Shown here one piece after another: positions 1 through 13,100 of a stretch of 64,000 nt of DNA. The notes beneath the pieces were generated by a model, which worked only from the letters and a program-made list of their open reading frames with translations, was not told where the DNA came from and ran no database searches. Position 1 is the stretch's first letter. Every line of letters starts with the position of its first letter. A program made the position numbers and the translations under genes. Source of the stretch: Diplosphaera chodatii (Eukaryota > Chlorophyta > Trebouxiophyceae > Prasiolales > Stichococcaceae); NCBI GenBank assembly GCA_032358165.1, contig JAALGY010000036.1:806001-870000 (forward strand). Reading direction: 5' to 3'.

Positions 1-6
1 ACCAGC

Positions 7-1252
7 ATGGGATCGTCCTTGCAGCGGACGAGCCGGGAGATGGACGCGCTGTTCCGCATGCAGTCCATGGGCAGCGCGGGCGGCGGGCAGCTGCTGGGGA
101 AGCGGTGACCGCGCGCTGTGCGCCGTGTGCCGGCAGCCCGAATCCGAGATTGTGCACTTGCTGCTCACAGCACTGCCCCTGACTGCCCTCATGCTGGCAG
201 AGTCTGTCGTTAGAGATGCTATATGAGATCACCCTCCTAACTCACCAGCTGGTACCTGCTGCGGTGCGCAGGAAGGTGGAGCAGGTGGCAGAGGAGGCAG
301 ATCACCTGCGCACAGCGTTTGAGCGGCACACATCCAGGGAGCGCAGGTTCGCCTTGAACAGTGGCTCGGCGTACAGTGCAGCGCGCGGCACATGCACGTA
401 CTGCACTCGTGTCCCTCAAGTAGCGCACAGCAGTTTGGCATATAAGTGTGGCTGGGTGCGCGCGCATGCAGGAAACATCTGGAGGAGCAAGAGCGTGCTG
501 AGCTGCTGGCGCGGCGCTCTGGCGCCCCCGACTGGCAGTCCGAGGTGAGCACTAGGGCTGATATGAGGTCGCAAGAACACCATAACACTGGAGGCGTCTA
601 AGGGACGGCCACACATCCGCCTGACTCGGGACACGCCAGAAGGTGCTTCGTTTGGGAGTGTCGATGATGCGTGCGGGGCGCAGATGGCGGCGGAGGCGGC
701 AGTGCGGGGCAGCGTCGGCACGAGCCGCCGCGTCCTGGACGAGGCCTACGAAACTGGGACTGCCATCCTGGGGTCGATGGCCGGACAGCGTGACACACTG
801 AAGGTGCACAGCACCTGCGCTGTGCGTGTAGCTGTGGTTTTGCCGCTTCTGTGATGAGGCAGTCATGGTACTGCTCTTTTGCAGCGATTGTATTTGACAC
901 AAGACCGAACTTAGTGCTCTTGCAGGCAGCGCAGCGCAAGGCGCTGGACGTCATCAACAGCATCGGGCTGTCAGACTCACTCCTGCGGGTGATCGACCGG
1001 CGGCAGCGCATGGACCGCTGGATAACATACGGCGGCATGGTGCGCTGTCCCCCGCATGACATTGAGCCACTCCCCTGCAGACGGTCCAACCATGTTCTTA
1101 CATCACTCTGCTCGCACCTGCACTGCCGTTAACCTTGTCCTGACTGATGCGCTCGCGGCTGTCATACATTCGTTCACAGTATGCTTCTCCATTGGTTGCA
1201 GATGCTGGTGACATGCTTCTTGTTTGGCTTCTGGTGGTGGCTGCGGCGATAG
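7..1252 (+). CDS. MEMB11: Membrin, Golgi Qb-SNARE (MEMB11/GOSR2/Bos1 family)
   Basis: Six exons join in frame: 7-104, 203-346, 472-544, 684-803, 926-1039, 1202-1252 (600 bases, 199 residues). The family mediates fusion of ER-derived vesicles at the early Golgi. The SNARE helix contains AAQRKALDVINSIGLSDSLL, nearly identical in pattern to plant membrin. It is followed by a single C-terminal membrane anchor (MLVTCFLFGFWWWLRR) and the stop. The upstream part (VRRKVEQVAEEADHLRTAFE, then KHLEEQERAELLARR) matches the membrin middle region. Plant membrin is about 225 residues, so the first ATG used here (position 7) may be internal: the frame is open to base 1 and an N-terminal exon could lie before the window. 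The exon 1 donor at 105 and the acceptor ending at 202 are chosen from phase; alternatives there are possible. The neighbouring M1-like gene is convergent. Confidence 0.87.
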
Positions 1253-1758
1253 CACATATTGTGGGCATGGGGATTTCTCCATCATGTAGCAGTGCCATTA
1301 GAGGCATACGAACGGTCCGTACGATAAAGCTCCTTCATTGGTTCCGATGCTGCGGGCAGAATGTACTGTAGGCGCTTCAACAACATCTTGCAAGATGTCG
1401 TACACCAACACCAGTCTCGCGCTCCTAGATACCGAATCCGTCGCAAACATAACTCAGTACACTCCTCAGCAGTGCACGGTTTCATCAGCTGGTTGCCACT
1501 GTGGCCGGCCAGAGCTTCAGCCCTGAACCCGTATACTAGTTTCTCTCAGAAAGGTAAGCGCACATTCCCAACTCATTCTTGTCAACCCAAGCGACTTCGG
1601 CCGCCAGCCGGCCCAGCAGCCGATCCTTCAAGGGCTGCAAGCATCGCATCCAGTGCAGTCAGCACCCGTTTGCACTTGGGCCCCAAATGAGCAGCCCTTA
1701 TGCTAGCGGCATGCTAGCTGGCGGGAGCCCACGAGAACTTCTCTCATGATAGAACACT
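1253..1758. other. Convergent intergenic region, no gene seen
   Basis: About 500 bases between the stop of membrin (+) and the stop of the M1-like gene (-). It presumably holds both 3' untranslated regions. I see no open frame with family similarity and no clear structured RNA. Confidence 0.6.
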
Positions 1759-4700
1759 TCAGGTCAGGCAAGATTGAACAGCACCCATCGCCCAGATTGA
1801 ATACCGCACCTGTGGCACCGCCTGGCCAACACCACCATGTGCAAAGAACTTCTGCACCGCGCGAAGTTGCTCCGGCGTGGACGGCAGCGGCAGGTTTGCC
1901 AGTGTGCGCATCACGCTGCGCACCCAGGCAGAATCCGATTTTTCTGCTGCAATGCTTCACTTTTCATTGCAACATAACGATCTGCTGCAGCGACGGCCAG
2001 TCTTGCTTCGGAAAGGTTTCAGCGTGCATTGACGACAGTCCACATGCACACCTCCAGCCATGCTCGTAGGTGAGCGTTGGCCACTCGTTGACCACGAAGT
2101 CCCAGGCCACAGAGCCGCCGACATCGTTGGCCGCCACCAGATGCAGTGCCTGGCGGTTGCAACAGAGGACTTGCTCAGCTTGCTATGTGTAGCATTTTAT
2201 GATGTGAAACGGTTTTTCGGTCAGGCAAGTTCATGCCGCAGGGTCCTGCATGACCATTGAGACGATCAGACAACGGTGTCGTCCCACGCCATACCTGCAG
2301 CGCGTCCATTTGCTCCGCCCTGTGGTACTTGAACCGTGACTTGATGCCAAAAAGCATCTGCACCCACAACAGCAGTGCTGTAAGCGAGTGCAGGTGAGCT
2401 TTCCTGTGTTGAGTCAGGCTTGCTCCCGGTAGAGCAGCACCGGCACGCTAACAAGGTGCCGGGGCACAACATCAACAGGCTAGCTTTGCACAGCCCTGCG
2501 GACCCACATGCAACACTTGGTCCAGGTCGGTGGCGTTGCGCGCGGCGGTGATGGAGTACACGTAGCGCAGGTTCTCCCGCTGGTCGTGGATGAACAGCCA
2601 GTGGTGCTCCTCCACGAACAGCGTCCGCTCCGCATCTGTGCACGCAATGACCACGTCAGGTAGCTGCCGGCTACCTGATGCTACCTATTTAATGCAGGAC
2701 ATGAGCAGCGCACGGTGAAAGGGCACTTTTGGGCGACATGAGGGGTCAAGGGTGCGGCTGGCGGCGCTCACCACCTCGGCAGCCCGGCGGCTGTGCTGCT
2801 GCAACGATGTAAGCCGCGCCTCGGATATTGATTTCCACTCCGCCGCTGAGGTGACCCTGCAGGCAGATGAGGAGATGGGTCCACGTACCATGCACCTCGG
2901 TTGCTGAAAGTTGGCTGCAGGTGTGCAGGCGAACTGCAGGATGCACAGCATGTGCTGCCAATGCCCCACCGCATGGTGTTTGAGCGTGGAGTTGGCGTAC
3001 AGCCCGCACAGCATATCTGCTATGAGCGTGTCGCCAGCAAGTGCAGACGCCTGGACGGTGTTGCCCTGTAAAAAGAAACATGCGACTGGGTTCAGGACCA
3101 ACTCATCAGCTGGACGGGTATGGCACGCCCTAGCTTCTGAGTTCTGGAACTTCTGGCATCAGCACAGCAGGAGCTGCCCTCCCGGGCACCTTGACGAGGT
3201 TCATCAGGAACTCGTCCTGCGGTCCGCGGCTAGGCTCAGCGGTGTAGCCCAGCGCAGCATCTGCCGGCGCCGAAAGCAGCTTGACCTGCGGAGGCATCAC
3301 ATATCGGCATTTGCGACGAAAAAGCCAAGTGAACGTCAATGGCGGCGGTCCAGTGCATGGCGACTGCACCATGTTATCTGTGTACAGCAAGTCTCATGGT
3401 CTCTGACCTGGAAGGCGTTGAGCGACTTCATGCAGGTGTTGTTGTCGCGCAGGCGCAGCCGCAACTGTTGCAGGCCATTCATGACTGGCAGCAGCACAAG
3501 GTACTGCCCGAAGCCTGCAGCAACACACTGGCGATGGTGCTGAGCACCACCCGTCATCCAGATCACACCGCATAATGCTCAACACTTGATGACGACAGCA
3601 AAAGCAGAGTTGGCGCTGCCCACCTGTGAGGACAGCTGGCGAGTTGGCTGCAGCCTCTGCCAGCTGCAGTGCTGCCTCCCATCTGTGGGCATCCGCAGAG
3701 AGCGCCGCCGCAAAAGCATCGTCCAGCAGCGCGTTTGCCGACAAGAGCCTGCTCCACATCGATCAGCGGGTGACGAAAGGTATTGCGAGGGTGTATCACA
3801 GGCATCTAGTAGATGCGCGTGCATCGTTCACGCTCACGATTCTGTAGGATCCCAGCCATATGGCAAGGAGTTTACAGGCACTTGCCTCTCCAGGGCTGCG
3901 TCCGTGATGCCACCATCTTTGTCGAAGTCGACAGTGAGGTGGCGCAGCGTGTCTACTAGCGCCGCCAGCTGCGAGTCATCGTAGCGAGCCCGGAAGAGGC
4001 CCACGCCGCCACGCTTCACCAGCCAGCTGCATGATGTTCACGCCAAACCTGATCGAATGAGCGTTATCGGCCGCCATATGCCACCTATGCAGCCTAGCGA
4101 ACTCAGCCAGGCTTCGGGCTCCGATCTCTGTCGACAGTAGTGTGTATTTGCCTCGGCAGGAGCAACTGCTCACCTCTGTTTGGACAGCAGCTTCTCCTGG
4201 TCCTTCGGCAGCTCGATCGCATGCGCCGGCTGCGCAAACTCGACGTACTGCACCGGTTGGTTCCGCACCTGGGCGAGCACACCCGACGCACATGAGCACT
4301 CCAGGTGGCGCAGGCCGTTGAGCTGCTCGTCCACCAGAATGCCCTTGATCACTCAGCACAAGGCCAGGCCCATGCCAATGATACCTTCCATACACGAGAA
4401 TGCCAGCAGCACCTTGGATGCGGAGTTGAATTCGCCGACAGCGAGCGGCGTCCACCAGTGGGGCGGCCCGGGGCGCGGCGCGTGCGCTCCCGGCGGCTTG
4501 GGCCACGCCTCAAAGCGCTTCTGCCCGAAAGCCACAGTGGTCTTCTTGCTGCGGTCCTGCTCCGCAAACACCTGCGAGGCGGTGCATGCGACGTGCCGCA
4601 AGCTGTGATTATCAGAATAATGCTTGCTTTGCTGTTGAGACCCCATGGCAGCAGCTCGTGAGGGCGACAAGCATTCGGCCACATGGGGTATTCACGCCTT

Positions 4701-7700
4701 TCAGTGCAAGTGCAAATTCACTACATGTCACCTCGGGGTAGTTGCCAGACTGGAAGTATGGCTCCATGAGCTTGACGGCTTCCTCGATGTCGTCGTTTGA
4801 CGGCGTGCTGTCTTGGCCCTGCTGCCGCGTCTGCACGCAGTACGGCAGGCACAGCGGCGCCGGCATCTGCTTCTGCAACATACGTACAGACGAGCTCAGG
4901 ACCAGACAAAGTTCAGGCACAATTGCAAACCCCTTGAATCAGAGACGTAAAGTGATGGTGCAAAGTTTCTCAATATCAGAAGTGTCCAAGAGCAGCAATT
5001 TCCTTTGGCTTACCTGTACACCGCGGGTGAGCAGCGCCTCAGCGATTGCGCGCACTGCATCCGGCATGGTGCCGTTGCCCAGCGTGTGCCGCTGCAGGTA
5101 CAGCTGGATCCCCGCCTGTGAGAACGAAGGAGGTTGCCATGGGCACAAGATAGTGAGCCTGAAATTTGACTGTCCCTTGCAGTGCACACGATGATCATGC
5201 TGGGCGTAGCCGAGGCATTTCTTTTCTCAGACGGCTAACCATTGATCGGATGCGCACAAAGCCGTCATGCAGACCTGGAAGCCGCCGGGGGTGATGCCCT
5301 CGCCGTAGTGCTGGATCATGGCGAAGAATGCGGCGCCAACGGATGTGCCCAGCTCTGGCGGCGGCGAGATGCCGATGTCCGGCACAAGCGGCGCCGCCAG
5401 TGGGTCTGCGTCCAGCTGCAGCGCCTGCGTCTGGGGCCCCGCATGCGGAGACAGCGCCTGGCCTGCAGGCATATCCACAGGTTGCTCGTCAGGCGCCATC
5501 ATGAAGTGCTTTCGTGGCTTTGTGCCTCGTCAAAGAGGTCAACCGAATCACCACTGGCACATCAGCAGGACAGCAAGGTCCGATTGCCGCATAAGTGCAG
5601 GCCTGCTGTGGCCCACCCATGGGAGTGGTGGCCAGCTGGAACAGTGCCCGGCCATTCAGCTCTGGCATCGCATCCTCCATGCAGCTGTACGCCAGCAGGC
5701 CGGCCAGGCCGTCGGCGACGCCCAGCTGCGCCCAGGTGGCGGGCGACACGTAGCCGCCAAACCACTGCAGCGCCAGGTGGTGGCACACCACGTTTGTGGC
5801 CAGGACCATGTCGTACGCGCCCTCCGACTCCTGCAGCAGAACACCACGTCGTGAGTGGTTGCAGCCGGCCATCTTTTGCTGGTCGATCGCCTGTTGGCTG
5901 AGGAACATGGCGCCTGGGGCGTTCGTCAACTCACCTTGTTGTACAGCAGCCGGCGCTCGTCGAACAGCGCCAGGCCCCAGTGCGGCTCCGCGTGCGTGCG
6001 GCCGGGGATGGCCACCATGTCCAGCTTCGGCAGCGGCAGCTTCACGCCGGTGTACTTGGCATAGAACTCGTACGCCTTGGTGGCAACCTGCACATTGGCG
6101 GCATGCATGTGGGGACAGCTATTGCACTGACCGTGCACCTCCAGTGCCTACCGAGTGCTGATGTGGGATAGTTCACTGTTGACTCGGGCACGGCAGAACA
6201 GTACGGTCAAGTGTGTGTGTCGGGCTCGACGTCCTCGCTGTGCATAATTGTGTGCCACATGCAGTACATCAGGAGCATGGCGGCGTCATGAGCTCACGTC
6301 CAGCGCAACGTCCACTTCGCCGACCTCCTCCAGCGACGGCGGCGCCCAGACGCCCACCTCCATGCCGCTCTTGGTCTTCTTGATCTTGCCCTTGAGGCGC
6401 CCAGAGCACAGGGCCAGCAGGTGCGTCGGCATTGGCGGCGTCGGTTGGAACGTCACCTGCAGCGCCCCAAAACGTGTTTCAGTATATGTGCAGATACGAC
6501 CTCAAGCTGGTGCACTGCCAGCGGGATCGATTCGCGCAAGATCAGCAACATCACGAACAAATATAGAGCAAATCGTTTCAGAAGGGCATACCAGCTTGAG
6601 GCCCTTGTCAGTGGTGGCTGACCGTAGCTGCGGCATTGTGGACAGAGCAGACATTGGGGGCGGCACCTGTGGCACCATGCTAACTGTTGTGAGCTCATGA
6701 CATATCGTTGACCAAAATCGGATCAAATCCTGAGATGCACTCACAGCATCAGGAAATTGCAGCAACCAGGCCGCAAGGACACCACAACCAGAATGCACCT
6801 CGACAGCAAGATTAAACTCTGCCCGGTAGGCTGGCTCGTCCAGGCATGGCAGGACTTGCCTGGCATACGACTCCTGCAGACCAGATGAGCAAGTCCGCTG
6901 GTGTGTTCTAGTGCCGTGACACTGACGTCAAAAACCGTACACCTGACACCCATGCAAACCCGACTACAGAGCATGTTGACATAAGGAGAGCACCTTGAAC
7001 TGTGTGGATATGAGGTGAGAGTGCTCCTTCCCATATCTGAACGTGTCGCTGCGGTACAGGCCATTCCTGTGCGTTCCGAGCCCACCTGGACAGGTTGCCA
7101 TTCCATTGAGGACTTTGATGACAACAGCAGAATATCACCGTGCATTGGCACGCGCAGCATAGCAAGTGGCTCGTTAATAAAGCAGATGAGCTTATCAGAC
7201 AAGTGGGACTGCAAAACCGCCAACCTGTGTAAACTGTCTGCAGCATGACAAGATCGTCTGCTGCCACCTGCCCGTCAATGTCCACGATCACCATGCCGTG
7301 CATGCCCGGCACCCATGCCCCAGTCGGCCGTCTGCACATGACAAGCAATTTTACTGCTAGCTCCCTCCATCCGCAGACACAACAGCTCAGGTGTGCTTTA
7401 GCAGCAGGCATAAGAGTCACAGATGAGCTGCTACAATTTCTCGCGTTGCTGGCTCACTTGGCAGGCTTGATGACATTGCTGCAGGGGGTGTTGGGGCAGC
7501 CGTCTCCGCTGCCGCACAGGCACTTCTGCTTGTTGTCATTGACAGTCACGTGCACCTGCACATGCAGAACACCTATGCTCTGCTGCAAAGGACAGCAGTG
7601 CGCTGCGCAGATATCACGACTGCAACCATCTGCTACATCCAAGTCATGCTTGCTGCTCCTTGTACACATTGATTGCACGCAGGAACCATGTCCCGCCTGC

Positions 7701-8738
7701 TGCAAGCGAGGACGCTCACCTCTGTGAAGTTCAAGCCCTGCGCATGCATGATGAGGCACTGGGTACTGCGCAGCATCCGCAGCCGGACTGAAGACTCCGC
7801 CTCGAAGGTGGTTGGCACGGTGCGGCCACGCTGGCTCAGGTAGTGTGACCACGACAGGTGGATCGTGGTGTTGTACTGCTCAGCCCGCATGAGCTCCGGC
7901 GGCAGCAGCAGGCCTGCAGGCGCAGCAGGGGCTTAGCTTCGATCGATATGTGTAGAAATGATGCAGGCATGGGCCAGCATGCTCTGTGTAATCAATCTGG
8001 TAGATTGATAAGCTGGGCAGTTTTTCCCCCGAGGTGTGAAGTCCAACGAGGTCTACTTGTGCGGATTTGATATAGCCCTCTCACCGGCGTAGCTGCAAGC
8101 TGAGCGTGGTGACGAGGTCAGAGCGCCATGGCCTGGAAACTCCAGCTTCACGGTCAACATGCTGATGATCAGCAGCGTGGCAGCGACACCTCCTACCACG
8201 CCCCATGCCCGCTTTGGATGCTGCTTCACACTGTCCCTGCGGGCAGGCAGGTCACCTCACGCACTGACTGTGGGGTACTGCTGCACATGACTTCTCTGCA
8301 TGGAGACATCAGCAATCCGCCGGCTTGCTGTTGCCGACGTTCCATGCGCACCATCCGCTCTCAAACACGCCAGGCTTCAGGCCGACGGGCGGGCCGCCCT
8401 CCAGCGTGTCACTTTCGGTGCGGCCGCGGTATGGCTGGGCGCCGCCATGGGCGCCGTTTGCTGCGCCCTTTGCCGCACCATTCGTGCCGTTGGCCTGCAC
8501 ATGATGCGGCGCAGATGAGCCGTTCTCCGCATCCGGCACCAGCTCCACCTCCACGTCATCCCTGGCCAAGTTTGAAAGACCACATACAACCTCAGTGTTG
8601 GTGACTCTGACATGCATGGTGCTGCTGCTTTACTGGCACGTTTTGATTTCATTGAGAACAGGGACAAGAAAACTAACACAAGCATACAACGTACACCCAC
8701 CCGTCCCATTGCGAGTAGTTGCTGCGGAAGACCTGCAT
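1759..8738 (-). CDS. Membrane-anchored M1 aminopeptidase-like protein with degenerate active site
   Basis: 27 exons join in frame to about 1150 residues: 8738-8701, 8561-8352, 8236-8085, 7913-7720, 7555-7458, 7331-7225, 7085-6994, 6873-6799, 6666-6592, 6456-6298, 6087-5935, 5830-5617, 5462-5275, 5115-5014, 4872-4732, 4571-4413, 4343-4174, 4026-3886, 3748-3624, 3514-3408, 3285-3190, 3065-2970, 2856-2772, 2635-2517, 2357-2295, 2149-2052, 1954-1759. A short acidic N-terminus precedes one membrane helix (WGVVGGVAATLLIISML, about residues 93-112), so it is probably a type II protein. M1 landmarks follow: ARQVLPCLDEPAYRAEF, YEFYAKYTGVKLPLPKLDMV, LHLVAANDVGGSVAWDFV. The exopeptidase motif GAMEN is replaced by HAEPH (about 432-436). 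HEXXH is replaced by HHLAL (468-472), and the third zinc ligand Glu by Asp (491). I infer a non-catalytic pseudo-peptidase. A Cys-rich insert (KCLCGSGDGCPNTPC) sits in the N-terminal domain. The intron at 3749-3885 has a GC donor. Confidence 0.82.
3749..3885 (-). other. GC-AG intron in the M1-like gene
   Basis: Exon 18 ends in GAGAG and the intron opens with GCAAGT, the classic GC-donor consensus. Phase 2 continues into the acceptor CAG before CTCTTGTCGG. This yields ALERLLSANALLDDAF, which agrees with the M1 C-terminal pattern of a conserved LLDDAF. A GT donor four bases further on would give the wrong phase. Confidence 0.65.
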
Positions 8739-10110
8739 TGAGCTGCCTGTCGCCACGGGAGGGCAGTGGAATGCTGTCAGACTGCTACTGCTTGCCCAGC
8801 GTCATCATGCTCAGCACCTGGCCACCTCTACTGTCTGCAGGTATCTGAGTGCTGACTGTTGCTGTGTCTGCCCAACCTAGCGGAAGTGCAGCGAGGTGAT
8901 CGACTCGAATAATGTTGCCTCAAGATCAAGCACCTGCTCAAATGTGACGTTCAGAGCATCATGAAGGGATGCTGTCGATGGCAGTGTACTGAATGTCGAT
9001 GTCCAAGGTGCAGCATAATTCCTGCAGATGCCCCAAGTATATGTGTGGCAAGCTCCGATGCAAACGCTCAGACGACACAATTCTGGAGGCACAGCGGGTG
9101 CGGACCAATGTGATGTCAGCACACGTGTAGCACTGTGCTTTCGCATACAAGTGTTGTGCCTGAGTCTCTACAAATGGACGATACACCTCAGCCATGCAGC
9201 CGCGGTTCAACCAACTCCAGGGTATAGCACTTCACCGTTTCCGCGACAAGCTCAGCCAGGTCGGTGCACCCTAACACATCGTATAGCATGCTGCACATCA
9301 GTGTCAGTCATGTACGGCGTGTTGGTGTGTAACTTGTAGCGTTTGCCGAGTGCGGAAGGCCATACGTTGCTTCCTGTGTCTGGAATCGTGGTGTTACATG
9401 TGGTAACGAGCACTGTCTGCAGGAGGTCATCGTTGCTCGACAACCTGATCATTCACGGTCACAGTATAGCAAGGCCGTCTTCGGTGCACAGCACGTCAGA
9501 TCATGGCCACGTTCATCACAGAGTTGACGATGCACAGGCAAGCGCCATGCGCACTGTCAGCGCATGCATGCTTGGGTCTACACATCACAATCATACAACT
9601 CCCTGACGCATGAAGTGAAGTGATTCGAGCTGTACAATAGACGAATCCTTATGCTGACGCTGCAACATACGAGCGGCCCAGCTGACAGTCACCGTTGCGT
9701 TGCCGGTGTCCAGGGGATGATGCCAGCCAGCCAATCAATGGCGCGAAACTGCTGCCTGCCTACCTTTGGCCAGCCGTCTGGGCAGAAGATGAGGAAGATT
9801 GGGCGGCATCAAGGACAATCCTCCTGATCGTACAAGTGCCGCTGCAGCGGACCAGCATCCCAGCCATCTGCTACAGCGGGCCGCTCCTGCGCACCCTGGG
9901 CGGGTGGGTCTAGCAGCAGGCCCTCACAGCTGGGCTGGTCCGCCGGTCGCATCAACAGCAGCTGCGTGGATCGGTCAGCAGTTGCAGAGCAGGTGCTGAG
10001 GCGGCCTCCTCCTGGGCCTCTGCAGCGCCCCCGCAGCACACGCAGCACTCAAGAGGCACTGGGCATAGCTGGTGGCGGACATTGGCAGCGGTCCTGCCGA
10101 AACGCGCAGC
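8739..10110. other. Divergent intergenic region, probable promoters
   Basis: About 1.4 kb between the start of the M1-like gene (-) and the first supported exon of the coiled-coil gene (+). Short open frames exist on both strands, for example 8877-9146 on the minus strand. None has a recognisable family or splice-consistent extension. It probably holds both promoters and 5' untranslated regions. An undetected 5' exon of the coiled-coil gene may lie between 9660 and 10068. Confidence 0.5.
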
Positions 10111-13100
10111 ATGGCAGTCGCCAAGCGCGTGGCGGAGCTGGAGACGCAGCTGGCCAAGACGCGTGCAGAGCGGGACGAGCTGCTGCGCGATGTCGAGACC
10201 CTGTGCATGCAGGTGTGGGCTGCAAGCATGGGCATCGGCAGTATAGTCAAAAGACGGGCCACGCATGGTCGCAGTGCAGTGCAATTGTTGGCATCATGCG
10301 TCCTGACTCTACTGTGGGTGGCATATTTCACATGCTGCAGGGTGATCCTGGCACGGTCTTTGACAAGTCCAGCCTCTTGGCTGAGCGTGTTGCAGAGGTC
10401 AATGGGTAAGTCAATGATGCCCGATTCTGGACAAGAATCTGTGAACCCCATGCCGCTGCCCGCTGTGCAACGACAGTGCACTGACATGTTGATGGGCTGT
10501 GCGCTTGGTGGGCGCAGGCAGCTGGCGGAGGCGCGCAGGAAGCTGGAAGAAGCGGCAGCGGAGCGAGCCGATCTGCGCACAGACCTGGCAGCGGTATGGA
10601 ACAGTCTTAGGCTGGTTCTCATGCAAGTTGACGATCCCTGTTTCGTTGCATTGTGTGGCCCTGAACCACATAATGCACGACATGATGTGGTGGCAGGTGC
10701 GGGACAGCAAGCTGGTTGCGGACCGGGAGGCTCGTGCGGCGCGGGGCCGGACAGCCCACCTGGAGCAGGAGCTGTCGTTCTACCAGGCGCAGTCAGCGTC
10801 TGCCATGGTGCGTGCTGGAACCCTTTCTGCCGGGTATCCCTCCCCTGAAACGCCTGAAGCGCACCAGATCGCTGCTGACAGACAACCACTGCCTAGTGTA
10901 GGAGAGGTTAGAGTACACAAGGCCTTTGTCTATGCCGCCGCAGGCTGATAGGGACACTGCGGCGTGGGAGGCAGAGCAGCTGCGCGTGCGCAACGGGGAG
11001 CTGGACGCGCAGCTGGCGGCGGCGCAGGCGGAGGCGGATGAGCAGCGGGCGGCGAAGGACGACGCGCAGGCTGCACTGGCGCGTGCGCGCTCACGCATCG
11101 AGGACCTCACCGAAGAGGTGATGGCGTTGCTCATGGATCACGAAGATGCCGAGTCGACAGGAAGGGTGACGGGAAGGTGGCCAGGCGCACCTCCGCTTGC
11201 ATGTGAATGTTAGTGTGACCGAGCCATCTTAACAGGCAGTCGACAAACATGCGACCACTGGCGTTTCAAGCTGACAGCATACTGATACTGCACGCATGGC
11301 AAGACCAGGCATCAAAGGCAAACCCTCCAACCGTGTGTGGCGGGTGTCAGCCATGCCTTCGAGCCATGCTGAGTGCATTGCCTTCTGCTGTTGACCACCA
11401 ACAGTCTGCACACTTGTTGTGCGTGTGTAGGTCAAGGGGCTGGACGTCATACCCGGGCTGCGGCGGGACCTGCGGCAGTTACAGGACAGGGGCGCCCAGC
11501 TGGATGAGGAAAATGCCGCTTTGCAGGTGCTTGTTGTGCGGCAGATGTGCATCGAGCAGTCTAACATCTCTGAGGTGCTGACATCAGGGCGAACACCATC
11601 ACGCCATCACACATGGCGGCAGCTGGTGTAAATGGATGGACTGGCTGCCGCAGGACTCGCTGCGCTCGACGCAAAACCAGCTGTCAGAGGCCCGCGAGGC
11701 GTTCGAGGTCACGGCGGCCGACAACCATGTCATGGCAGCCAAGCTTGCAGAGGTGGGTGGCGGCCTGGGCGAAGCACTACATCTGCAGTCTGGTACGGCT
11801 ACCCCATCTGTCAGGCTTCTTACATGAGCGGATGATCAAATAGCAGTCTTGCAATTGCAGGCGGGAGATCGTGAGGCGGCGCTGCAGTCGGAGGTCAGCC
11901 AGCTGAGGCGCAAGCTTGAAACTGAAGAGGACAGAGCTCGAGACCTGTCCCGCCGGCTGGACGCAGCCACAGACCAGATCACCGAGCTGGAGCGACAGGC
12001 AGATGTTCAGGTGTGCACAGCAACTTCTGAGCATGATTGCACTTTAGTCACACTGACAGTGCTGCACTGCCGCAAAGATCCCAGCAGTGCAGCAACCCAA
12101 CCACACTGTGCAAGACCCTCTGTGGGGTGCTGGCTGTCCACGACATGCCATTGCCTCAGCTCAGCTGATGCATAGCGTCCTGTGCTCTTCCGCAGACAGC
12201 GGCTGTGGCTGGGGCGCGCGATGCGCTGGAGGCGGCGACGCAGCAGAAGGTGGCCGCCCTCATGGGGCTATCCGATGCCCAGGCAGCTCAGGTGTGGGCT
12301 TCTGGGCTGCACATACTGTCCTGCATGAACTGCGAACTCAACACCCCAGGTGGCTGCTTGTGATCTCTTGAACACAAGGCGCAAACAAAGCCCAGCTAGC
12401 ATCGTCTGACTGATCAGCCTGGTACGTATCAAAGCCCAAGACCTCGTGCAATTTGAGCAGGGCCGAGCGGAGGAGCGCCTCGAGGCAGCGCGCAAGCGTG
12501 CCGAAGCACTCGCAGCCCGTCTGGAGCAGGTACATAGCCACCAGTTTGCTGCCCAAGGCACACGGCATTGTTGCAGCGATACACGGGTGCTAGCATCGAC
12601 ACTAAGAGCTGGCACAACTCCTTGCAGCTGCAGCCAGGCGTGGGGGATGGCTCGTCCACAGGCGCCTCCACTCCGGCAGCCCAGTCCCCACAGCGGCCCG
12701 GTTGGCGGGTGAGCTGCGCGGCATAGTCATCTCGCAGTCCAAGAAGCTCGTTCCCCACTCGATGTATGCTTGACGTTTCGCAATGTGGCGTATGATGACG
12801 TAATCAAAACTGGTACTCCGATGCCCAGCAGCACCTTTCTGCTGAATGCAGGGTTGGCTTGCGCCGGCAAAGCCGATGGGCAGCAGCCCCAGTGCAAAGG
12901 GTGACCTGGACGACGGCTCCTCTGCCTGGAGCGAAGGTGCGGTCGCCAGCCCGCAGGTCGCATGCATGCAGTCACATGTGACGGCATGTGAACGTGCCTA
13001 GGAACCGGGCTGAGGGATTGCAGACCACGACAGAATTGTGCGCCCGTGCAGGGGCGGCCAGCGATGTGCACGCCCTGCGCGGCCAGCTGGCGACGGCGCA

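Noticed and set aside
8877..9146. Minus-strand frame ending LHDALNVTFEQVLDLEA..., possibly a 5' exon of the M1-like gene
   Set aside because: The only nearby GT lies after its stop codon, so it cannot be spliced on in frame. It may be 5' untranslated sequence.
9975..10889. A 304-codon minus-strand open frame
   Set aside because: Low-complexity antisense of coiled-coil exons; no family similarity.
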